From Paraglomus occultum (taxonomy: Eukaryota > Glomeromycota > Glomeromycetes > Paraglomerales > Paraglomeraceae): a stretch of DNA of 42,364 nucleotides. A model generated the notes under the pieces. That model saw only the letters and a program-made list of their open reading frames with translations, was not told the DNA's origin and ran no database searches. Position numbers and translations under genes: made by a program. The DNA lies in NCBI GenBank assembly GCA_910592205.1, contig CAJVPJ010000124.1:1-42364 (forward strand), given 5' to 3'. Shown here in pieces: positions 36,694-42,364 of this stretch; within the stretch, counting starts at the first letter, position 1, and each line of letters begins with the position of its first letter.

Positions 36694-37152
36694 ATTTCGA
36701 AAAGGCATTGCTATAACATGTCTATCATTGATTGTAATGTCGTTGAAATGTGTGTATTTGCGAACAATTTTTCGGACAAATTTTCCATCCTGACATCGTT
36801 ATCAGTATCAATGGTTTGCCGAGTAATACCCCTATTATTTCATTATATTTTTTAGTGTCGCCAGGATCTAGCGGAATATCACTAGTCAAAGTTATATGCG
36901 TGATGACACGGGTACTCGCACGACGAGGATTGTGTCATCCGAGAAACTACTAAAGCGAATGCTAAATCAGGCGCATAGTATCGTGACTTGATGATCTGAA
37001 TACACTCGTGTCGTCAATCGAAATTGCTGTTTTGTTTCAAAATATAACGAGCTATACTTTGGTGAAGTTGCTTTTGTTATGCACGTTTTTATAATTATTT
37101 GCAAAGACGGTGCTTTTTTGTTTCGATGCCAAATGGCATATCAATGCTTCGA
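36694..37152. other. Region downstream of the YjbQ gene
   Basis: No gene recognised. An open stretch near 36890-36990 has higher GC and reads RDDTGTRTTRIVSSEKLLKR in one plus frame, but it is closed by a stop just upstream and has no good acceptor. It may be an old duplicated coding scrap. Confidence 0.4.
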
Positions 37153-37224
37153 TTACATCCAACACATTGGGACCCCTGTTACTATTACTAGGTTCACTAC
37201 TCTGCCAAAATTCTCAAGGAATAT

Positions 37225-37345
37225 ATAGTAATAGATAAAGAAAATATTACTTATGGAATTTACCAGGAAGAAAAAGTCAAAATCAATAAATCTAATTAAC
37301 TCTAACTTCTTAATTGTGATGAACCAAGAAAGAATAAGAAACTGA
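37225..37345 (+). repeat. Degenerate direct repeat, left copy
   Basis: About 110 bp similar to 38467-38570 in the same orientation: GATAAAGAAAATATTACTTA against GATCAAGAAAAATTTACTTA, then RAATTTACCA, and later TGATGAACCAAGAAAGAA in both. By eye identity is roughly 70-75 percent. Both copies carry a C-terminal coding scrap (ITYGIYQEE here, FTYEIYQQK in the right copy) and a shared trailing sequence, so they are duplicated ends of one element or gene family. Confidence 0.7.
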
Positions 37346-37639
37346 AATAGAAGAAACATAAAAAAATCCAGCAGACATGTGTCAAGTGAACTTGCAATTT
37401 TTTCACTTTTTTTTGTAAGCATATGAATAATAGTGATTTTGAAACAAATGGTATGAGCCAATGTGATTGAGAACATCTACATATATTCTCAATGCTAAGG
37501 GAAATTATACCAAGAATGTAATAATAAATAAGGACGAGTATGAAAAATATGCTATTCTCTATCCCAGCTACCAGGTAGGGAAGTTTGTTTTTTTCCAAAA
37601 TAAAAATAAAAAAATGTGTCTCAAAGTAATTGCATATTA

Positions 37640-38114
37640 AGATGTCATATTGTTGAATAAGCAGTTGTGGACTTGCCACTCTGATGGTGACCATATAAGA
37701 GGCAAAATTTGCCATTAATATTAACAAGAGCATCACTCAACTTTTTGACCAATTTCTTAGGTTTGATGTAGTAGTAGTAATTAATTTCTGGATGAGTTCT
37801 GTTGGTGGGCGTAAAGGTGTAGAGATCTCCAAGCATACCCTGTGACAGTTTCAAATGTTTGACATTGATGAAATCACCCATTTTGGAAGCTGATTTTTGA
37901 AGATGTTAACAATGATATAGATAGTGAATAAAGTAGTGACAAGGTAAGCAGCATGGCATTTCATGCACAACAATTGGGCATGGTTGAATTTTTTCAAAAG
38001 ACACATACTATTCAATTCCTCAACATGGTCAGAGATGAGAATTGCTGGTCCATGATGCATGCCCATTTCCTTAAGGTCTTGTTTAGTTAGTATTAGCTTC
38101 ACAAATGCAAGCAC
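37640..38114 (-). pseudogene. Decayed SAM-like plus P-loop NTPase gene fragment
   Basis: Read on the minus strand. From about 38105 down, one frame gives VKLILTKQDLKEMGMHHGPA then ILISDHVEELN, the shape of the C-terminal helices of a SAM domain. A second frame (37881 down) gives HLKLSQGMLGDLYTFTPTN then a KLVKKLSDAL helix and NINGKFCLLYGHHQSGKSTT, a clear strand plus Walker A motif (GHHQSGKST). A frameshift separates the two parts, and the frame closes at a TGA soon after the Walker A. Sequence beyond is hydrophobic low-complexity in other frames, and no Walker B is visible. It looks like a broken copy from a multigene or mobile family of SAM/P-loop proteins, a kind I believe is expanded in mycorrhizal fungi (inference). 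Confidence 0.5.
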
Positions 38115-38365
38115 CTATAACTTCATTGTCCTCCAGTGTCACAAGATCATTTGGGTCTAGTAATAACCACACTGTCAACAAGTGACAGGTTATGCACTAG
38201 TAATAATAATAATAATAAGTTATGGACTTGTTAATTTTAATTTTCCCTTTATTATTATTGTACCAGAATGTGATGAATATAAACCATAATAGGATTAATA
38301 TTAAATATAGGATTATCTCTATATATAAAAATATTAATATGAAACTAAATTACATTAAATCCATC

Positions 38366-38509
38366 ATGGAACCCAAGAATTACAGCACTATTAGAAGTAT
38401 TTTAAAGGAGAAAATTGCTCTACCTACTTTTAAAATGAATGATACTCAAACTCTCCAAGAATATCTAGATCAAGAAAAATTTACTTATGAAATTTACCAA
38501 CAAAAATGA
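38366..38509 (+). CDS. Short ORF fragment, 47 aa, C-terminal piece of a duplicated family
   Basis: Plus-strand ORF from ATG 38366; the frame is open back to 38222 with a hydrophobic Leu/Ile/Asn-rich translation. It reads NYSTIRSILKEKIALPTF then QTLQEYLDQEKFTYEIYQQK and a stop. The end recurs in decayed form at 37225-37345. No domain recognised. Probably a gene fragment inside the repeat, not a functional gene. Confidence 0.3.
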   Translation: MEPKNYSTIRSILKEKIALPTFKMNDTQTLQEYLDQEKFTYEIYQQK

Positions 38510-38570
38510 AAAAATAAATGAGCATTAACTTCAAGTTATGATGAACCAAGAAAGAAAAGAAACCTGGCAG
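38467..38570 (+). repeat. Degenerate direct repeat, right copy
   Basis: Partner of 37225-37345 (same orientation, starts about 1.24 kb apart). Ends immediately before the decayed bacterial-like gene on the minus strand. Confidence 0.7.
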
Positions 38571-38590
38571 AATAAACAATCAAATCATTA

Positions 38591-39783
38591 TTAATCATCA
38601 TCCTCTTCATCATCCTCTTCTTCTAGTTCAGCAGGAGAGTTTCATCATTGTAATTGAGCCAGGAGTTTTCTTTTCCAGATGGCTCAACCAAGACTACTGA
38701 GGAGTAAGAGTATTCCCAGCAAAGCTCCTCAATACTCAAGCAGAAGGATTATTAATTCTTCAGAAATCTTCTTGTTTATTATTCTCAAAAGGCTTTTCAT
38801 ATTGCTTCTTGGCATGATTTTGTCCACCTAACTTTTCTGCATAATACTTAACAATTCCTTCTTCAGTAAATTTTTTCCCATCCCCATATTTATATTTAGA
38901 TTTATCTAGCCTTTTGTCACCATCTTTGTAATCTTTCATCTCTTTTAAGATTTGTTTTTTGCAGATTACTATCCACATCTAATTCCTGTAAAGCAATAGT
39001 CTCTACCACTATTTCAGGGTCCCTGGTAAAGAATCAATCTAATCACTCTTGATTGTTAGCATTAGCATTGGCTTGGGGAAGGCCATAAGTATCATCCCTT
39101 AATTCAGGTTTTTTAGCTAAAGTTTCTTTACAGTATTTAACCAATTCAGCTTTATTGATTTTACTGCTTGCTTCATTAACTTTGTCAGCAATATTTTTAA
39201 TTTCATTAGCATTGGTTTTAAAATCAACATTTTTTGAATAGTCAATATCAATTCATTTTTGAGCATTTTACGAAAAACATTAAACTCTACAATCCTCAAT
39301 GCATTTGTTAGTTCACTAGTACTAGGAAGAATCTCTTTACTCAATTGGTACTGGAGTTCCTGCTAAATATCTTTTAATTTCTTCTAACTCATTTTTCTCA
39401 ACTGGATCTAACATAATTCTTGTTTCTTTACCTTCTAAAGCAGACTTCAAAGTTTTCAAATGAGCTCTTACTGCTACTTCATTGTGTCAAGGTTCACCAT
39501 CAGCTTTTTTCCAACCATCTAATCTCTCAGCAAAATCACTTCCCAGACTTGTTCAAGAATAATACTCAGCAAAATTACCTCTTAATGCTTTTTCATCATT
39601 ATCTAAAACTGTTCTTAAAGCAGTTACATCAAATACATCAGGTCCAGTCAGAACAGCTGGGTATAAATCAGGATATTCATTTTGTCATTTTTCTACTAAA
39701 CCTAAAATGCTTCTCAAAAATAACACTTTTTTGTAACTCTTAACTCCAGATTTATTGTTGATTTTATTAAATAATAACACATT
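38591..39783 (-). pseudogene. Frameshifted Mollicutes-like gene read with TGA as tryptophan
   Basis: With the standard code this region is riddled with stops. With TGA read as Trp, long coherent frames appear on the minus strand. Block 1 (39783-39337, 148 aa) includes GLVEKWQNEYPDLYPAVLTG, EYYSWTSLGSDFAERLDGWK and ADGEPWHNEV. Block 2 uses a short frame at 39344-39267 (SKEILPSTSELTNALRIVEF) and then 39267-38902 (NAQKWIDIDYSKNVDF, NNQEWLDWFFTRDPEIVVE). Block 3 (about 38960-38697) has YKYGDGKKFTEEGIVKYYAE and EDFWRINNPSAW. Block 4 (about 38720-38591) has SSLGWAIWKRKLLAQLQWW and an acidic Glu/Asp tail before TAA. By my count 12 of 15 Trp positions are TGA. Each block is joined to the next by one frameshift. 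Mollicutes and their relatives inside arbuscular mycorrhizal fungi use this code. Product family unrecognised: soluble, Lys/Glu-rich. Either an old insertion from an endobacterium or an assembly chimera with homopolymer errors. Confidence 0.78.
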
Positions 39784-39811
39784 TTAACCATCTGTAGTGT
39801 TTCATAGATTT

Positions 39812-40455
39812 ATTAGTATTTTTTTAATTCAAAACAACACATTGTCGTCTAAGTTTGAAACCGTTCCTGGTTGAATAAGATTACGTTAGTATTTTTTAAT
39901 TTTAAACAACACATTTCCGCCTAATTTTGAAAATATGCTGGCTGGAATGTTACATATATTGAGATTAAATTATTATTGTTTAATTCAAGACGACCAGGCT
40001 TACACGTTTCAAAATTAGACAAAAATGTGTTGGCATGTTACGAATATTGAGATTACATTATAATTAGTATTTTTTTAATTCTAAACAACATATTTTCGCC
40101 GGATTTTGAAAACGTACCTGGTTAACATGTTACATATATTGAGATTACATTAGTATTTTTTAATTCAAAACGACGCATTTCCGCCTAAATTTGAAAACAT
40201 GCCTGGCTGAGATGTTACAGTACATATACAGTATTAGTATTTTTTAATTATAAACAAGATTACATTATTATTTTTTAATTCTAAACAACACAGTTCCGCT
40301 TACTTTTGAAAACGTGCCTGGCTGAGATGTTACATATATAGCGGTTACATTTTAAAACGACACATTTCCGCCTACTACTACGTGTCTGGCTGACATGTTA
40401 CATAGATTGAGATTACAATAGTATTCTTTAATTCAAAACGATACAGTCTGTCTGA
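39812..40455. repeat. Degenerate minisatellite, units about 75-95 bp
   Basis: Six to eight diverged tandem copies of a unit with TAGTATTTTTTAATTCAAAA, then CRACACATTTCCGCCTAATT, then TTGAAAACGTGCCTGGCTGA and GATGTTACATATATTGAGAT. Starts are recognisable near 39812, 39887, 39970, 40063, 40151, 40231 and 40275, with a shorter last copy near 40420. Units vary by indels. Non-coding, and it begins about 30 bp beyond the right end of the Mollicutes-like gene. Confidence 0.85.
39993..40031. repeat. Inverted core inside one minisatellite copy
   Basis: In the third unit the central segment starts ACCAGGCTTACACGTTTCAA. Its reverse complement (AACACATTTTTGTCTAATTT, then TGAAACGTGTAAGCCTGGT) matches the normal-orientation core of neighbouring units (AACACATTTCCGCCTAATTT, then TGAAAACGTGCCTGG). 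The flanks (TTTAATTCAAGACG before, GGCATGTTAC after) stay in normal orientation, so only the core of about 39 bp is flipped. Confidence 0.75.
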
Positions 40456-42364
40456 AATGTTACATACATATAATAGGTAGCATGAGTATTCAGGCAATAC
40501 TGATTTCAGTAAGATGGCATCCACAAATCAGTTGAGAATAATAATAATCTGGAATGTGTCATTTTTAGGGATAAAATAGAACCGGGAGTTGTCAATACTG
40601 CACGGCCTATAACACATGACCGGAATACTTCTAACATGCATTTCTGACAGATTTCGGAAACAAATCAGCAGCTTAATTGAGGCAGAAATTGTTTATTTAT
40701 ACTACAAAATACATAATAAATAAAAATATATACTTATATTTATATTGCTTAAAATACATATTATGTCTTACTCCTATTATCTACCTATGATTGTCTAATA
40801 TAACCAGTAAGAGAGGAAATTATCCAATAGTAAAAACCTAACCGTACTTTATATTAAATGGACATAGTCCAGTGCTTCGTCATCATTATCATCACCGACC
40901 TATGTTGACTATTCACTTTCATCATGTCAGTCAGGACAACCCCATGAGTTATGGTCCCGATGCTTGCTGACTTGTGTTGGGTAGCCAAGGTAAACTCATG
41001 CAAAGTTTGAGAATCTGCAGTAGGCTTGTGAAAGTAACTGTTCTTGATTGATTTAAATTGGTTTGTGGGGCAGGTAGGGTTGGAAACTGGGGTGCCGGAT
41101 GGTCTTATAGGCTAAGAGTTCTTCTCAGCATTGGCAAACTGTCTTCCATGATTAACGAAAACGTTTCCAAGGAAAGTCTGGCGGTAATAGCCAGCTGTTG
41201 GAATAAGCCAATAGCTCCTGGGGAGATGCCACCGGCGAAACTAGCTGCGTTTCTGCAAAATTAACTAAAAGTGACGGTTTATGAGCAAAGACAAACGATA
41301 TGAACAAGAACAATAACAACGATTCTTGTAGACTATACTTGCTGGTCTGTTCACCAGTCTGTTCACTGGTCTGTTCAGCAGTCGAAGTGCTGCCACGTAT
41401 CTTTTCATTATCTATGCGAGCAAAGTACTTTCTAACGTCCGTGCTGACACTTGACGGAAGCAGTTTGCTCACTTTTGTCTGGAAAAGTTGCAGGTAATTT
41501 TAGTAATTCCTCAAGCGACAATACGAGTTCACTCCCGCCAAGATAAATGTCATGGTAGACATTACGAGTAATTTTATAGAAGTGTTTGATATTTAGCTTG
41601 TATTGGAGAGGTTTATAATTCAATAAAGCCTGATGAGAAATGTGGCCTTCAACAAGTCTGGGACTATATCATTGGCGACCAGGCCAGGCAGAAAAGGAGA
41701 AACGAAAAAAAGCGGTAGTAACTCATAGGCCAACAGTGCATCCATTAGTCAATTAATATTACTAATCACTATCGGTGTTAGACTCCGGTTCAGTGAATCG
41801 GCCAGTAAAATCAATTATGAATGACTTGTCAAACACACTAATAATAAGGTGAGATGTTATCCTGACGGTATAACGATGATGAGATGATGTGTTAAGTGAT
41901 CGAACGGGTACAATTTATCCAATCATAATTATACCTTTCATGTGATTGTTTCGCCTGTACAACAGACATATAGATACAACATCGGAACCTAGCCTTATGT
42001 TGGTTAATAAAGTTATTAGATTTTCGCACACATAGTGAAGCCACTACGCGCTACGTGCTGATGGAAAGACTCGTCCCGTTTTGATGCAATAATATTATTA
42101 ACGCAACATCATTAACTTTAACTGGTGTCCGCTATCGACGGTCCATTATACCATACCTGCACCGTTGTCTTAATTACGTAATGGACTAGTGATTCTAATC
42201 TGCAACAAAATTAACATCATGCTAATGTTTGTTTCAAACACAGCTATTTCATTTAGAAGTGCGAGACCTGATTATTCACCAATATTTGTATCAATTTAAG
42301 TGACTAATAGTTTTCTTATTGGTAGGTAGATTTCAGGAAAGCCGTTTATGTCTTTTGCAGACGA
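40456..42364. other. Right-end region, no recognised gene
   Basis: Minus-strand open frames overlap at 41152-41623. One reads YLGGSELVLSLEELLKLP (41432-41623) and another reads SVSTDVRKYFARIDNEKIRG then an EQTSEQTGEQTS repeat (41152-41472). The switch between them looks like a frameshift or an unrecognised splice, so a decayed or lineage-specific gene is possible; I recognise no domain. The EQT repeat reflects a 12-bp tandem (CTGGTCTGTTCA-like, three copies near 41341-41376). The window ends at TTTGCAG followed by four bases, which could be an acceptor of an exon beyond the edge. Confidence 0.4.
41341..41376. repeat. 12-bp tandem repeat, three copies
   Basis: CTGGTCTGTTCA, CCAGTCTGTTCA, CTGGTCTGTTCA in a row. 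In the minus frame they encode the EQT/EQTG repeat of the unassigned ORF. Confidence 0.85.

Noticed and set aside
36572-36953. Two plus-strand ORFs of 67-73 aa overlapping the end of the YjbQ gene
   Set aside because: The first is an out-of-frame reading of YjbQ exon 4; the second lacks domain or splice support.
37153-37476. 107-residue hydrophobic minus-strand ORF
   Set aside because: The translation is Phe/Ile/Leu low complexity from A-rich DNA overlapping the direct repeat, without a coherent domain.
39337-39783. Mitochondrial DNA insertion as the source of the TGA-as-Trp code
   Set aside because: The product is soluble, Lys/Glu/Asp-rich and unlike any mitochondrial gene; a Mollicutes-type bacterium explains code and composition better, though a database search is needed to exclude a mitochondrial ORF.
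1-42364. CRISPR array, rRNA operon or bacterial operon structure
   Set aside because: No regularly spaced identical repeats, no rRNA-like sequence and no Shine-Dalgarno-linked gene strings; the intron-split genes are eukaryotic.

Overview
The window is nuclear DNA from a filamentous fungus. Short (about 70-330 bp) GT-AG introns split every gene, intergenic DNA is AT-rich, and the genes are of fungal type: an NF-YA/HAP2 subunit, an Hst3/Hst4-type sirtuin, a YwrD-type gamma-glutamyltransferase, a forkhead factor and a YjbQ-family protein. I infer an early-diverging fungus, most likely Mucoromycota and plausibly a Glomeromycotina-like arbuscular mycorrhizal fungus. The main reason is a decayed gene that reads sensibly only if TGA encodes Trp, as in the Mollicutes-related endobacteria that live inside such fungi. 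No taxonomic marker was available to confirm this.

Layout. 1-2637: gene-free, with a MITE-like element (214-402) and the HAP2 promoter. 2638-3822: HAP2, five exons, plus strand. 5064-7075: HST3/HST4-type sirtuin, three exons, plus strand. 8249-12422: gamma-glutamyltransferase, 15 exons with several microexons, plus strand. 12423-22051: gene-poor, with a possible transposase relic near 14.0 kb and many low-complexity tracts. 22052-23719: forkhead factor, two exons joined by a GC-AG intron. 23720-35418: gene-poor, AT-rich, with one orphan ORF (28456-28812, minus) and two related hairpin pairs near 27.0 and 32.2 kb. 35419-35784 (minus): putative small two-exon membrane protein, head-to-head with the YjbQ gene (35905-36693, plus, four exons); a CRE palindrome lies between them. 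37153-38590: decayed mobile or multigene-family DNA with SAM-like and P-loop fragments and a duplicated short C-terminal coding segment. 38591-39783 (minus): frameshifted gene with TGA as Trp. About 39812-40455: degenerate minisatellite, one copy with its core inverted. 40456-42364: no recognised gene.

The functional genes do not form a pathway. They are a chance set of housekeeping and regulatory genes: two transcription factors, a chromatin deacetylase, a gamma-glutamyl enzyme and a YjbQ-type phosphate-handling enzyme. The right 5 kb is accessory DNA, and the most unusual observation is there. All exon joins were derived by hand from splice consensus, reading frame and family conservation, and each total coding length is divisible by three.
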